Notes: generated from the sequence alone by a model not told the origin. DNA of 64,000 nucleotides from Dyadobacter psychrophilus (GCF_900167945.1 NZ_FUZA01000006.1:124001-188000); one strand, 5' to 3'. Shown: positions 17,069-26,516, counted from the first letter of the stretch. Translations and numbers: made by a program.

Positions 17069-17692
17069 TTAAGCTCCCTTCTGCAATTTTTGTACATAAT
17101 GTACAATTTTCCAGCGCTCCTCAGGATTGATCTGAGATCCATGAGGCCACATACGTGCTTTTCCATGTGTGATGACGTGGAAAATATGACCCTCATTCAG
17201 ATTCTTGTAGGCGTCGCTCGCGTAATTAGGAACCCCTTTATACATTGCAGCAACTTTCCCGTCTCCGGCTCCGGTTGCGCCATGGCAATGCTGGCAATAT
17301 CTGTCGTAAAGCACTTTACCTTCCGCCAAAGTATTCTCATTCAATGGAATAGGGTTTTTCAAATCACGCTCTGCGATAGCAATACTGTCAGCCGGAATGT
17401 TATAAACCATCAAATCTGTGCTCGCTGAATCTGCTTGCCCGAAAGACGTTTGATAGTTACGTCTAGCAACTGTTCCTGCAACTGGTAATCTCATTGTCAA
17501 ACCCATTGGATTAATAGGGTTGGCTTTTTCCTGCTTGTACGGTTCATAACCAACAGGGAGATACATATTCGGCGCATACTCTTTACCCGGATCATTAGGA
17601 TCCCTTTTGCAACCAGCCGCGGCGGTAAGGATTACAGCAACAACTAACAGATATTTATATAAATTTTTAAATTTCATTTTCTCAAACTCCAT
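17069..17692 (-). CDS. actE: Alternative complex III subunit E (monoheme cytochrome c lipoprotein)
   Basis: Mono-heme cytochrome c of ACIII, anchored as a lipoprotein on the periplasmic face. The signal peptide ends in AAAGC (Cys28 lipidated by inference). The single heme-binding CQHCH is at residues 133-137, with Met ligands possible in MYKG or MWPHG further on. The start codon overlaps the actD stop by one base (TAATG), so translation is coupled; an ATG at 17677 is an alternative start with the same signal peptide. It may relay electrons from ActA towards the oxidase. Confidence 0.92.
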   Translation of the reverse strand: MEFEKMKFKNLYKYLLVVAVILTAAAGCKRDPNDPGKEYAPNMYLPVGYEPYKQEKANPINPMGLTMRLPVAGTVARRNYQTSFGQADSASTDLMVYNIPADSIAIAERDLKNPIPLNENTLAEGKVLYDRYCQHCHGATGAGDGKVAAMYKGVPNYASDAYKNLNEGHIFHVITHGKARMWPHGSQINPEERWKIVHYVQKLQKGA

Positions 17693-18222
17693 TAAAATTG
17701 CTTAATGTTGACTTCTTCTGCTCCGCTGTCTTTTAACGCTCTTGATATTTCGTCTTCTGACATTGAATTTCTTCCCAGATCAATCGCCATTACAAATTTG
17801 TTATCTGTTGAGCGTACGTCGAATCTTGGATGAAAGTGAGTACCGGGTCCCAGGCCATTTGATATAAAGAATGTTGTTACCATTCCAAATGCTGTAAATA
17901 ATACAGTAAGCTCAAAAGTGATGGGGATATAGTTAGGAATCGAAATCGGATCCTTACCACCGACGATCATCGGCCAGTCAATTCCCATTGTCCAGATCAT
18001 TAGCGTCAATGCGACGCAGCATCCTGTTACACCAAACATGAATGCGGCAATCCCGATTCTTGTTCTTGGATGTCCCAAAGCTTCATCCAGTCCGTGAATT
18101 GGAAATGGAGAATACACTTCCTTAATTTTTACTCCTGCTTTTCTGAGCTTTGGCACTGCGTGAAGAACAGTATCGTCATCGTCGTAAACTCCGACCAAAT
18201 ATTTACCAGATAATTCTGCCAT
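17692..18222 (-). CDS. actD: Alternative complex III subunit D (DUF3341)
   Basis: 176-residue membrane subunit of ACIII. After an N-terminal soluble part (LVGVYDDDDTVLHAVPKLRKAG, which resembles a small alpha/beta domain) come PFPIHGLDEALG, the family signature, and two membrane helices at about residues 58-80 and 98-122. Its biochemical role is structural as far as known. Order actC-actD-actE is the usual ACIII order. Confidence 0.94.
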   Translation of the reverse strand: MAELSGKYLVGVYDDDDTVLHAVPKLRKAGVKIKEVYSPFPIHGLDEALGHPRTRIGIAAFMFGVTGCCVALTLMIWTMGIDWPMIVGGKDPISIPNYIPITFELTVLFTAFGMVTTFFISNGLGPGTHFHPRFDVRSTDNKFVMAIDLGRNSMSEDEISRALKDSGAEEVNIKQF

Positions 18223-18257
18223 ATCAATACTTATATTAAAATACCTGTCAGTCTATA

Positions 18258-19691
18258 TTATTCTTTGTCCTTATCAAAAGCCGGTTCTGCTGTCCCGCGT
18301 TGTCTCACTTTGGCAACACCCGCAATTTTTGTCGGCAGATTAGCTGAAGTTGAACGGATCACCGCTTTTACTTCGGCCATATTCACCACTGGCAAATATT
18401 TCGAGAACAACAAGAATAAAGTAAAGAACAATCCGAATGAGAAAATGTAATCACCAATGTCATAGCGTGTTGGCGAGAACATTGCCCAGCTCGAAGGAAT
18501 ATAGTCACGGTGAAGTGATGTAACAATGATTACGAAACGCTCAAACCACATCCCGATGTTTACAACTACCGAAATGAAGAATGTGAAAGTGATGCTTCTG
18601 CGCAGTTTTCTAGACCAGAAAAGCTGTGGAGAAATTACGTTACAAGTCATCATCGCCCAGTATGCCCACCAGTAAGGACCAGTCATACGGTTAAAGAATG
18701 CATAATATTCATATTCTACACCTGAATACCAAGCGATAAAGAACTCAGTGATATAAGCCACACCAACCACAGAACCGGTCAATGTGATAACCTTGTTCAT
18801 GGTTTCAATGTGCTCTAATGTAATATAATCTTCAAGCTTGTAAACAACCCTTGTGATCAACATCAGGTTTTGAACCATCGCAAATCCAGAGAAGATCGCA
18901 CCTGCAACGAAGTAAGGAGGGAAAATCGTAGTATGCCATCCTGGAATCACCGACGTTGCAAAGTCCATACTTACAATCGTGTGAACCGAAAGTACAAGTG
19001 GTGTAGAAAGACCTGCAAGAATTAAGCTGATGTACTCATAACGAGCCCAGGTTTTTGCTGATCCGTCCCATCCCATTGCGAATGTTCCGTACATCAATTT
19101 TGAAATTTTGCTTGTAGCACGGTCACGGATTGTAGCAAGGTCAGGAATAAGACCGATGTACCAGAATACCAATGAAACCGAGAAATATGTACTGATCGCA
19201 AAAACGTCCCAAACAAGCGGAGAGTTGAAGTTAACCCAAAGTGATCCGAATGCGTTTGGAAGCGGAAGTGCCCAATATGCCATCCATGGACGGCCCATGT
19301 GCATTAGGATAAATGATGCAGCGCAGATAACGGCAAAAATGGTCATCGCTTCTGCCGCACGGTTAATAGATGTTCTCCATTTCTGACGGAACAAAAGCAG
19401 GATCGCTGAGATCAGGGTCCCGGCGTGACCGATACCCACCCACCAAACGAAGTTGGTAATATCCCACGCCCAGCCAACTGTCTTGTTAAGACCCCATACG
19501 CCAAGCCCTTCCCACCAAGTCCATGCAAGACAAACCGATCCATAAGCCAAAACAATCAGAGAAAGCCCAAAAGCAATTTTCCATTCCTTGGTTGGAGCTC
19601 CTTCAACATGCCGACATATGTCTTCCGTTACGTCTGCGTACGTTTTCCCGCCTTGAATCAGCGGTTCTCTTACAGGTGAAGTAACATGCAT
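18258..19691 (-). CDS. actC: Alternative complex III subunit C (NrfD/PsrC family, quinol binding)
   Basis: 477 residues and about ten membrane helices of the NrfD/PsrC family, the membrane subunit that oxidises menaquinol. Family segments are WVGIGHAGTLISAILLLFRQKWRTSINRAAEAMT, seen in two parts, and HTIVSMDFATSVIPGWHTTIFPPYFVAGAIFSG. Asp and His residues in these two segments are candidate quinol-site residues. The C-terminus is a short cytoplasmic tail. It lies between the Fe-S subunit ActB and ActD, as in other ACIII operons. Confidence 0.95.
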   Translation of the reverse strand: MHVTSPVREPLIQGGKTYADVTEDICRHVEGAPTKEWKIAFGLSLIVLAYGSVCLAWTWWEGLGVWGLNKTVGWAWDITNFVWWVGIGHAGTLISAILLLFRQKWRTSINRAAEAMTIFAVICAASFILMHMGRPWMAYWALPLPNAFGSLWVNFNSPLVWDVFAISTYFSVSLVFWYIGLIPDLATIRDRATSKISKLMYGTFAMGWDGSAKTWARYEYISLILAGLSTPLVLSVHTIVSMDFATSVIPGWHTTIFPPYFVAGAIFSGFAMVQNLMLITRVVYKLEDYITLEHIETMNKVITLTGSVVGVAYITEFFIAWYSGVEYEYYAFFNRMTGPYWWAYWAMMTCNVISPQLFWSRKLRRSITFTFFISVVVNIGMWFERFVIIVTSLHRDYIPSSWAMFSPTRYDIGDYIFSFGLFFTLFLLFSKYLPVVNMAEVKAVIRSTSANLPTKIAGVAKVRQRGTAEPAFDKDKE

Positions 19692-19741
19692 ACTACTATA
19701 ATTTATAATGATTTAATTCTTCTTTAAACTCTATTTTCAAA

Positions 19742-22700
19742 TTAAGCGTGTTCCTTTTTTTCAGGAGCTTTCGAAGCAGCGTCTTTGTTACGAACCTTGG
19801 TCAGGTAAGAAATTTGAGGACGAACATTGATCTCTTCCAGCATGTGGAATGCACGGCCTTCTTTCTCAACTTCAAGCAATTTCGAAATTCTGCTTTCCGG
19901 ATCATTCATATCTCCGAAAGTGATCGCATTGGTTGGGCAAGATGAAGCACAAGCAACATTTACTTCACCATCCACGATGCGTCTTCTTTCTTTCTTAGCA
20001 GTCAATTTAGCATCCTGGATTCTGTGAACGCACATTGAGCACTTTTCAATAACTCCCCTCGAACGCACAGTTACGTCAGGGTTGATCACCATTTTACCTA
20101 AATCATTATTGAAGTGGTAATCAAAGTTATCGTTATCAAAATATTTGAACCAGTTGAAACGGCGTACTTTATAAGGACAGTTATTTGCACAATATCTCGT
20201 ACCAACGCAACGGTTGTAAGTCATTTGGTTAAGCCCTTCTGAACTGTGCGTAGTTGCCAAAACGGGACAAACTGTTTCGCAAGGCGCATTGTTACAGTGC
20301 TGGCAAAGCATCGGCTGGAATGTAACTTCCGGATTTTCAGAAGCGATTTCCAATCCTCTCAAATCTTCAACATCCGCATCAGAGCTGTAATAGCGGTCGA
20401 TACGCAACCAGTGCATTTCGCGACTGTTGATTACTTCCTGACGTCCTACAACAGGAATGTTGTTTTCGGCCTGGCAGCTAATTACGCAGGAGCCGCATCC
20501 AAAACATGTGTTCAGGTCAATGACCATTCCCCATGAGTGGTTTTTATATTTATGTCCATTCCAAAGAGACAGATCAGTCGCATCTACTACGCCATCTGAT
20601 GTCGGGATTTTCGGAACAAACCGGCCCGCCATCGGATCTTTCTGGAAATGAGCCAAAACTGTTTCTTGCAAAACTGACTTACGGTTCATCACCGTATTGT
20701 GCGTCTGAGTCTGAGCGATTTCCCTAGTTTCTCCTGTTTTTGAGACAGTTGCTTCACCTGGAGCAAATGTCAAATAGCCATCAGCAAATGCAGCCAGAGG
20801 ATAAACATTCTTTCCAACACCATTAGCAGACTTACCCGCTTTTTCACGACCAAATCCAATTGCAATCGCAACCGTGCCATTAGCTAGACCTGGCTGAATG
20901 ATCACCGGCACTTCAACCGCTTTTCCTTTAATATCTACCTTAACCACATCTCCTTGCTCGAAGCCAAGTTCCGCAGCTGTTTTTTGGGAAATACATGCAT
21001 GGTTATCCCAGCACGCTTTCGTTATCGGCTCAGGCAATTCCTGCAGCCATGGGTTATTTGCGTGGAATCCGTTACCAAGACCGATGTTCTCAAATAAGGT
21101 GAGTTCGATTCCGGTAGAAGAAGCTTTATATTTTTTAGCAATTCCCGAAGCTGCTGCACTCAGATTTCCTGAGAACGTCGCACCGGAAGCTGCAGTAGTT
21201 GAAGGCGCATCGTAAACACCGTCGTGAAGGGACTTGATCCAGAATTTTTCGAAATCTCCCGTTCCTCCCTGCGTGTAGACATTTTTTCTCCAGTATGCCT
21301 TAATGTATTCGTGATAGTCAGATGCTAAACCTGCCCATTTCAATAAGCTTGCCTGTGCCTGCCTTGTACTGAAAATCTGGCTGATCGCTGGTTGTATCAG
21401 ACTGTAAGATCCTGCAACCGGCTCTGCATCACCCCATGATTCCAGGTAATGTGGTGCAGGGCAAATGTATTTCAATAATGAAGAAGTTTCATCTGCCCGA
21501 TCATTAAATGAAACGCTCAGCGAAACTTGTGGTAGAGCAGCCGCTAATTCTGCGCCGCGAGGATGATCGTAAACGGGATTAGCACCAAACAAAAGCAATG
21601 CTGCCACCTTTCCACCTTTCACCTCGTCAACCAAACTATTCATCGCCACATCATTTCCCTGGCGATAATTGGCAGGCTTGTCAAGATTAATGGTCGCTCC
21701 ATAGCTTCCTAGTAAGCTGTTCAAAGCATTTACAACTACCTGAACAGAAGCATCGTTGATGCCGCTAACAACCAGTGACTGACCTTTCGCTGCCACTAAC
21801 TCCGTAGCTGCTTTGTCAAGGTTAGGAACATCTATCGCAGCAGCTGAGATCGGAGATCCACCTAATTTTGCTGCTACCTTATTATAAAGAGCGGCTGCAA
21901 CCAGTCCCAGCTGTGACGGTTTTACCGCTGTGCGGTAATCAGCATTAGATCCGGTTACTGAAAGAATGGATTCGAACTGATAATGGCGCGACATTTCTTT
22001 TTTACCTTCCTTGTCGCTGCTAACCCGGCGTGTTTCTGCAAATTGAGCAGAGAATGTGTCAGGGGAAACCCAAGTTCCCAGGAAATCAGCGTCAATGCCA
22101 ACGATAACCTTTGCTTTGCTGAAATCGTAAGTCGGGAAAACGGCTTTGCCAAATGAAAGTTCATTTCCTTTAACAATGGCAGAAGAAGAATTCGCATCGT
22201 ACATGACGTGCGAAGTCGTCGGGTATTTTGTAGTAAAGTCAGCAATAACCGACTTTGTAGACGGGCTCAGAATAGTTGAAGAAAGAATTCTGATTGCTCC
22301 GCCCTGTGCTGCTATTTTGGTAAGTTGGTCAACGATTTCTTTGTCAACAACATCCCAGGTAACTTTTGTATCTGAACCCTTTTTAGGACCTTTTAATTTT
22401 TCGTTATCATATAGTCCCAAAAGCGAGGCATGAGCGCGGGCGCTAACACCAAATGATGTTTTGGAAAGTGAATTGCCTTCAATTTTAACAGGCCTTCCTT
22501 CGCGGGTTTTAACCAGGATACTTGCGTAATCACCACCTTCCGCGTATGTGGATGCGTACCAGTTGGCAATTGTTGGGAATTCCCCCTCAGGCTTATTAAC
22601 GTATGGTATTGCTTTCTTTACAGGTGCTTCGCAAGCCGCCAGTGATACCGCAGCCATTCCAAAACCCAGCACTTTCAAAAAATCTCGGCGGTGGGTTCCA

Positions 22701-22834
22701 GCACCATCAACCAAACTTTCGTATTGGCCTTCGGTTGGTCCGTCGGAAAACTCAGAACGCGCTTCTTTTACAAACTTCTCGTCATTCCGCAGCTCTTCAA
22801 GTCCCCGCCAGTATCTTTTATTAGTATTTTCCAT
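19742..22834 (-). CDS. actB: Alternative complex III subunit B (molybdopterin-oxidoreductase-like plus Fe-S domain)
   Basis: 1030 residues. The start is the ATG at 22834 (MENTNKRYWRG); a TTG four codons earlier is in frame but not used by the family. HRRDFLKVLGFGM at about residues 50-62 is a twin-arginine signal followed by AAC, a possible lipobox. The middle resembles the molybdopterin oxidoreductase fold but ACIII ActB is known to lack the cofactor. From about residue 775 there are four Cys clusters: CFGCGSCVISC, CQHCNNAPCETVC, CVGTRYCANNC and CSMC with a later CASSC, for three 4Fe-4S and one 3Fe-4S centres in the known structure. It passes electrons from the quinol site to the hemes of ActA. 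Confidence 0.95.
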   Translation of the reverse strand: MENTNKRYWRGLEELRNDEKFVKEARSEFSDGPTEGQYESLVDGAGTHRRDFLKVLGFGMAAVSLAACEAPVKKAIPYVNKPEGEFPTIANWYASTYAEGGDYASILVKTREGRPVKIEGNSLSKTSFGVSARAHASLLGLYDNEKLKGPKKGSDTKVTWDVVDKEIVDQLTKIAAQGGAIRILSSTILSPSTKSVIADFTTKYPTTSHVMYDANSSSAIVKGNELSFGKAVFPTYDFSKAKVIVGIDADFLGTWVSPDTFSAQFAETRRVSSDKEGKKEMSRHYQFESILSVTGSNADYRTAVKPSQLGLVAAALYNKVAAKLGGSPISAAAIDVPNLDKAATELVAAKGQSLVVSGINDASVQVVVNALNSLLGSYGATINLDKPANYRQGNDVAMNSLVDEVKGGKVAALLLFGANPVYDHPRGAELAAALPQVSLSVSFNDRADETSSLLKYICPAPHYLESWGDAEPVAGSYSLIQPAISQIFSTRQAQASLLKWAGLASDYHEYIKAYWRKNVYTQGGTGDFEKFWIKSLHDGVYDAPSTTAASGATFSGNLSAAASGIAKKYKASSTGIELTLFENIGLGNGFHANNPWLQELPEPITKACWDNHACISQKTAAELGFEQGDVVKVDIKGKAVEVPVIIQPGLANGTVAIAIGFGREKAGKSANGVGKNVYPLAAFADGYLTFAPGEATVSKTGETREIAQTQTHNTVMNRKSVLQETVLAHFQKDPMAGRFVPKIPTSDGVVDATDLSLWNGHKYKNHSWGMVIDLNTCFGCGSCVISCQAENNIPVVGRQEVINSREMHWLRIDRYYSSDADVEDLRGLEIASENPEVTFQPMLCQHCNNAPCETVCPVLATTHSSEGLNQMTYNRCVGTRYCANNCPYKVRRFNWFKYFDNDNFDYHFNNDLGKMVINPDVTVRSRGVIEKCSMCVHRIQDAKLTAKKERRRIVDGEVNVACASSCPTNAITFGDMNDPESRISKLLEVEKEGRAFHMLEEINVRPQISYLTKVRNKDAASKAPEKKEHA

Positions 22835-22880
22835 AAAACTATTCAATACAAATGAGTTGTATCAGGTATTATTTTTTTGA

Positions 22881-24176
22881 TTAATAGTGGCATTTAGAAC
22901 ATTCTAATCCACCTATATCAGCAACTTTCAATGCTTCTTTGCTTTCGCCAGCGTGCAACTGTACCAACTTGTCGTAGTACTTATTGTCTTTTGTATTAAC
23001 CTCCGTTTTACGGTGACAATCAATACACCATCCCATTGTCAGGGATGAGCGTTGCTGGATTACTTCCATTTTTTCAACTTCGCCGTGGCAATTCTGGCAT
23101 TCCAGTCCGCCTACGTTAACGTGCTGGGCGTGATTGAAATAAGCCAGATCAGGCAAGTTGTGAACCCTCACCCATTCAATTGGCTGGTTGTTCTCAATAG
23201 AAGTATAAATTTTCTGAATTTCAGGAGATTCCTTTTTGATGACGCCATGGCAGTTCATACAAATGTTGGCAGAAGGAATGTGCGCTGATTTACCACGGTT
23301 AACACCTGTGTGGCAATAGTTACAATCAATCTTGTACTCTCCTGCGTGTAGTTTGTGCGAAAACGAAATTGGCTGTTTTGGCGCATAACCCTGTTGAACA
23401 CCAACACTATACGCACCATCCAATGTCGCCTTCAAAACCAGTAAAACAAAGATCCAGATCGTTGCAGAACGAATCGCAGGATCGGAAGCAATTCTTTTTA
23501 GTGAGTTACCAAGGCGACCCATAAAGTCTCCTTTTTCAACCACTTCACCTTCACCGCTAACCGCCTTAGAAAGCAGTGAAACAATAACAAGCAGAACGCC
23601 TAGCACGAGGAGCATTACGACTACCAGCGCACCAAGGACAAGGACGAATAGATCAGAAGGGCCGCCACCTTGAGCAGAAGCACTTCCTCCTGCTGCCGCG
23701 CCACCCGCTGGTGCAGCCGCTGCAGGAGCAGCAGTTCCAGCTTGATCTACATATGCAAAGATTCCCTTAATATCATCATCTGATAAGTTCGGAAAGCTTG
23801 TCATCTGCGCTTTTGAATATTCATTATAAATTTTGACTGCATAGGGATCGCCGGAAGCGATTACAGCCTGGGAGTTACGGACCCACTTGGCAAGCCAGGC
23901 AAAGTCATGACGACCGCTGGCTCCTTTAAGACCTGGACCAACTACGCGCTCGTCTGTAACAGCATGACATTGCGCGCAATTGTTTTTGAATAACGTTTCA
24001 CCTTTGGCGGCATCTCCTCCACCAGCTGGTGCTGCACCCGCGGCGGCTGTGCTGTCCTGCGCATATATTAAGCTAGGAACACTTAATAAAATAGCAAGAG
24101 CAATACTGGCTATAAATGTTTTTGAGTAACTTAAGAAGGAACAAAACTTAGCGTCCTTTCGGAATGGTATATTCAT
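22881..24176 (-). CDS. actA: Alternative complex III subunit A (multiheme cytochrome c with N-terminal monoheme domain)
   Basis: 431 residues, start at the ATG at 24176 (MNIPFRKDAK). After a signal peptide there is a monoheme class I cytochrome c domain (CAQCH at residues 67-71, Met in MTSFP), then Ala/Gly/Pro-rich linkers, two membrane helices (about residues 175-200 and 235-255), and the ActA pentaheme domain with CNYCH, CMNCH, CQNCH, CIDCH and CSKCH. So six CxxCH sites are present, one more than the pentaheme core. The extra domain is fused at the N-terminus. It is the first gene of the 16-gene respiratory operon and has a good promoter 29 bases upstream. Confidence 0.94.
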   Translation of the reverse strand: MNIPFRKDAKFCSFLSYSKTFIASIALAILLSVPSLIYAQDSTAAAGAAPAGGGDAAKGETLFKNNCAQCHAVTDERVVGPGLKGASGRHDFAWLAKWVRNSQAVIASGDPYAVKIYNEYSKAQMTSFPNLSDDDIKGIFAYVDQAGTAAPAAAAPAGGAAAGGSASAQGGGPSDLFVLVLGALVVVMLLVLGVLLVIVSLLSKAVSGEGEVVEKGDFMGRLGNSLKRIASDPAIRSATIWIFVLLVLKATLDGAYSVGVQQGYAPKQPISFSHKLHAGEYKIDCNYCHTGVNRGKSAHIPSANICMNCHGVIKKESPEIQKIYTSIENNQPIEWVRVHNLPDLAYFNHAQHVNVGGLECQNCHGEVEKMEVIQQRSSLTMGWCIDCHRKTEVNTKDNKYYDKLVQLHAGESKEALKVADIGGLECSKCHY

Positions 24177-24204
24177 AATCAACTATTCATTATTCTTCAA
24201 CAGA

Positions 24205-24235
24205 CAAAACTAGTTCACGATTTTTTATCCACAAA
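24205..24235 (-). promoter_or_regulatory. Promoter of the act-cox operon
   Basis: On the minus strand TTTG (24232-24235), 19 bases, then TAGTTTTG (24205-24212), an exact fit to the Bacteroidota consensus. Transcription would start about 20 bases before the actA ATG. The upstream element overlaps a second TACTTTTG box (24232-24239) that lacks its own -33. Confidence 0.75.
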
Positions 24236-24349
24236 AGTATTTGGGGGATATTTTGGGTGCCTATCTTATTTATAATTTGTCTAATTTATCCACACTTTTT
24301 ACTCAGATCTTCGGTTGAAAATTTCGTTGATATTCAAGTACTTAACAAT

Positions 24350-24402
24350 AAAAAATGCCATTTGGAAACCTATTCCCAGGTTTCAAACAAATGGCATTTT
24401 TT
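24350..24402. terminator. Large bidirectional hairpin terminator after tRNA-Cys
   Basis: Outer arms 24350-24363 and 24389-24402 pair over 14 bp, an internal bulge follows, and inner arms 24365-24371 and 24378-24384 pair over 7 bp around a 6-base loop. Both sides carry A/T runs, so it can terminate on either strand. Its place suits termination of the minus-strand rpsA/tRNA-Cys transcripts before the actA promoter. Confidence 0.8.
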
Positions 24403-24440
24403 TACTATAAAATTGTGTGCCAATTTCATCATGACACTGG

Positions 24441-24511
24441 AGGTTCCGAGCGGATTCGAACCGCTGTACGAGGTTTTGCAGACCTCTGCCTAGCCACTCG
24501 GCCACGGAACC
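24441..24511 (-). tRNA. tRNA-Cys (anticodon GCA)
   Basis: 71-base cloverleaf: acceptor GGTTCCG/CGGAACC, anticodon stem GAGGT/ACCTC around loop CTGCAAA (GCA), T loop TTCGAAT, discriminator U as expected for Cys. CCA is not encoded. Confidence 0.96.
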
Positions 24512-24517
24512 AAATTT

Positions 24518-24550
24518 GGATTAGCTGCTGCTCTCGCTGGCAGCTAATCC
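24518..24550 (-). repeat. Hairpin between rpsA and tRNA-Cys
   Basis: Perfect 11-bp arms (24518-24528 and 24540-24550) with an 11-base loop, just upstream of the tRNA-Cys 5' end. No T-run follows on either strand. It could be the 3' end of the rpsA transcript or a leader structure for tRNA processing. Confidence 0.5.
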
Positions 24551-24555
24551 GGGTG

Positions 24556-24563
24556 CAAAAGTA
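24556..24563 (-). promoter_or_regulatory. Possible -7 box for tRNA-Cys
   Basis: TACTTTTG on the minus strand, followed by GC-type start context, 45 bases before the tRNA-Cys 5' end. No clear TTG at the right distance upstream. Confidence 0.4.
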
Positions 24564-24593
24564 TCAAAAAAATTGGCTACTCCGCACTATTTA

Positions 24594-26420
24594 TTACTTT
24601 TTTCCTTTCTTTTCGCTTTCTTCCATCTGCTCTTTCAATGCTGAAAGAACGCTCAAGTCTCCGAAAGTAGATTTCTCTCCTTCTTTGGTTGAGTCCGAAG
24701 CAGGCGCGCTTTTCGCAGGAGCAGAAGATTGTGCCTTCGCAGGACGGTCTTCTTTTTTCTCCTCAGGAGCAGGTGCTGCTTTCGTAACTTTGGAATGCGT
24801 AAGAACGATTTTCTTCTCGTCTTTCAGGAATTCAAGCACTGTGAAGTCAAGGCTTTCCCCTACTTCTGCCACTGTGCCATCTTCTTTCGTCAGGTTTTTA
24901 ATAGCCGAAACGCCTTCGATTCCGTAAGGAAGTTCAAGTGTTGCGAACTTATCACCTTTTGCAACGATCGTAGATTTATGAACAGAACCCACTTCAAAGA
25001 TGCTTTCGAAAGTATCCCATGGGTTTTCTTCAAGTTGTTTGTGACCAAGAGCCAGACGCCGGTTGTCAGCGTCCAGTTCAAGAACAACAACTTCAAGCTC
25101 GTCATTTACTTTAACGAAGTCAGAAGGATGTTTGATTTTCTTAGTCCATGAAAGGTCAGAAACGTGAACAAGGCCGTCGATTCCTTCTTCTAGCTCGATG
25201 AACAAGCCGAAGTTAGTAAGGTTACGAACAACTCCTTTGTGACGTGTTCCGATTGCATATTTGTCTTTCAACGAAGCCTGAGTCCAAGGGTCTTCAGTCA
25301 ATTGCTTAATTCCAAGAGACATTTTACGCTCGTTACGATCCAGTGTCAAAACTACTGCACTGATTTCGTCATTTACGTTCATGAATTCCTGAGGATTGCG
25401 CAGGTGCTGAGACCATGACATTTCAGAAACGTGGATCAAACCTTCAACGCCTGGTTTGATTTCAAGGAATGCGCCGTAATCAGCAACATTTACGATACGA
25501 CCTGTAACTTTCGAACCAACCTGGATTTCTTCTGCAAGAGAATCCCATGGGTGAGACTGAAGTTGTTTCAAGCCAAGAGAAATACGTTTTTTCTCTTCAT
25601 CAAAGTCAAGAACAACCACGTTCAATTTCTGATCAAGCGCAAGCAGGTCAGATGGGTGGTTGATACGACCCCATGAAATATCCGTAATGTGAAGAAGACC
25701 ATCTACACCACCCAGGTCAATGAACACACCGAAGTTTGTCATGTTCTTGATAACGCCTTCCAGAACCTGACCTTTTTCAAGGTTGTTCAAGATTTGCTGA
25801 CGTTGTGCTTCAAGATCTTTTTCGATCAATATTTTGTGAGATACAACTACGTTATCATTTGCGTAGTTAATCTTAACAACTTTAACTTCCATACGCTTCC
25901 CAACAAAAATGTCGAAATCGCGGATTGGCTTAACATCGATTTGTGAACCTGGCAAGAAAGCCTCGATGCCGAATATATCAACAATAAGACCACCCTTAGT
26001 TCTTCTCTTCACGTTAGCATCGATAACCACATCCTCGTCAAACGATTTCTGAATGTTATCCCATGCAGTAATAACTTTTGCTTTTTTGCGTGAAAGAACA
26101 AGCTGACCTTGTGCGTCTTCCTGGTTTTCTACGTAAACTTCCACTTCGTCGCCAATTTTCATTCCTGGCAAATCGCGGAATTCATTTGAAGAAACGATAC
26201 CATCAGATTTGAAACCGATGTTAAGGATAACTTCACGGTCAGTAATACCAACTACAATACCTTTTACTACTTCTTTTTCCTGAACAGGAGAAATGGTAGT
26301 CTCATACATTTGTTCTAGGCGATCACGGTCTGCAGTTGAGTAACCAGTACCGAAACCTTTGTCTGCTGCTTTATCCCAATCGAAATCAGGAAGAGTTTGA
26401 TTTTGAGTTTCCTTAGACAT
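24594..26420 (-). CDS. rpsA: 30S ribosomal protein S1
   Basis: 608 residues, binding mRNA and helping it dock on the 30S subunit. Repeated S1 OB-fold domains are visible: VVVGITDREVILNIGFKSDG, a divergent second domain with GGLIVDIFGIEAFLPGSQID, then well conserved copies at GVIKNMTNFGVFIDLGGVDGLLH, GRIVNVADYGAFLEIKPGVEGLIH and GVVRNLTNFGLFIELEEGIDGLVH, each seen with a SW or SDLSW-type ending, plus a degenerate last copy. The C-terminal ~70 residues are a Lys/Glu/Ala-rich tail. In Bacteroidota, where Shine-Dalgarno sequences are weak, S1 is thought to be especially important for initiation. The ATG at 26420 gives MSKETQNQTLPDFDWDKAAD. Confidence 0.96.
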   Translation of the reverse strand: MSKETQNQTLPDFDWDKAADKGFGTGYSTADRDRLEQMYETTISPVQEKEVVKGIVVGITDREVILNIGFKSDGIVSSNEFRDLPGMKIGDEVEVYVENQEDAQGQLVLSRKKAKVITAWDNIQKSFDEDVVIDANVKRRTKGGLIVDIFGIEAFLPGSQIDVKPIRDFDIFVGKRMEVKVVKINYANDNVVVSHKILIEKDLEAQRQQILNNLEKGQVLEGVIKNMTNFGVFIDLGGVDGLLHITDISWGRINHPSDLLALDQKLNVVVLDFDEEKKRISLGLKQLQSHPWDSLAEEIQVGSKVTGRIVNVADYGAFLEIKPGVEGLIHVSEMSWSQHLRNPQEFMNVNDEISAVVLTLDRNERKMSLGIKQLTEDPWTQASLKDKYAIGTRHKGVVRNLTNFGLFIELEEGIDGLVHVSDLSWTKKIKHPSDFVKVNDELEVVVLELDADNRRLALGHKQLEENPWDTFESIFEVGSVHKSTIVAKGDKFATLELPYGIEGVSAIKNLTKEDGTVAEVGESLDFTVLEFLKDEKKIVLTHSKVTKAAPAPEEKKEDRPAKAQSSAPAKSAPASDSTKEGEKSTFGDLSVLSALKEQMEESEKKGKK

Positions 26421-26508
26421 AAATAGGAATTATTGCTCTGCATACATCAGCTTCCGAGCTAAATAGCTGAAAATTAGTTAAACAAGTATTTTTTGAAAAA
26501 ATAGAGCG

Positions 26509-26516
26509 CAAAAGTA
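26509..26516 (-). promoter_or_regulatory. Possible -7 box for rpsA
   Basis: TACTTTTG followed by GCGC on the minus strand, 88 bases before the rpsA ATG. The expected TTG at -33 is not clear. Confidence 0.45.
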
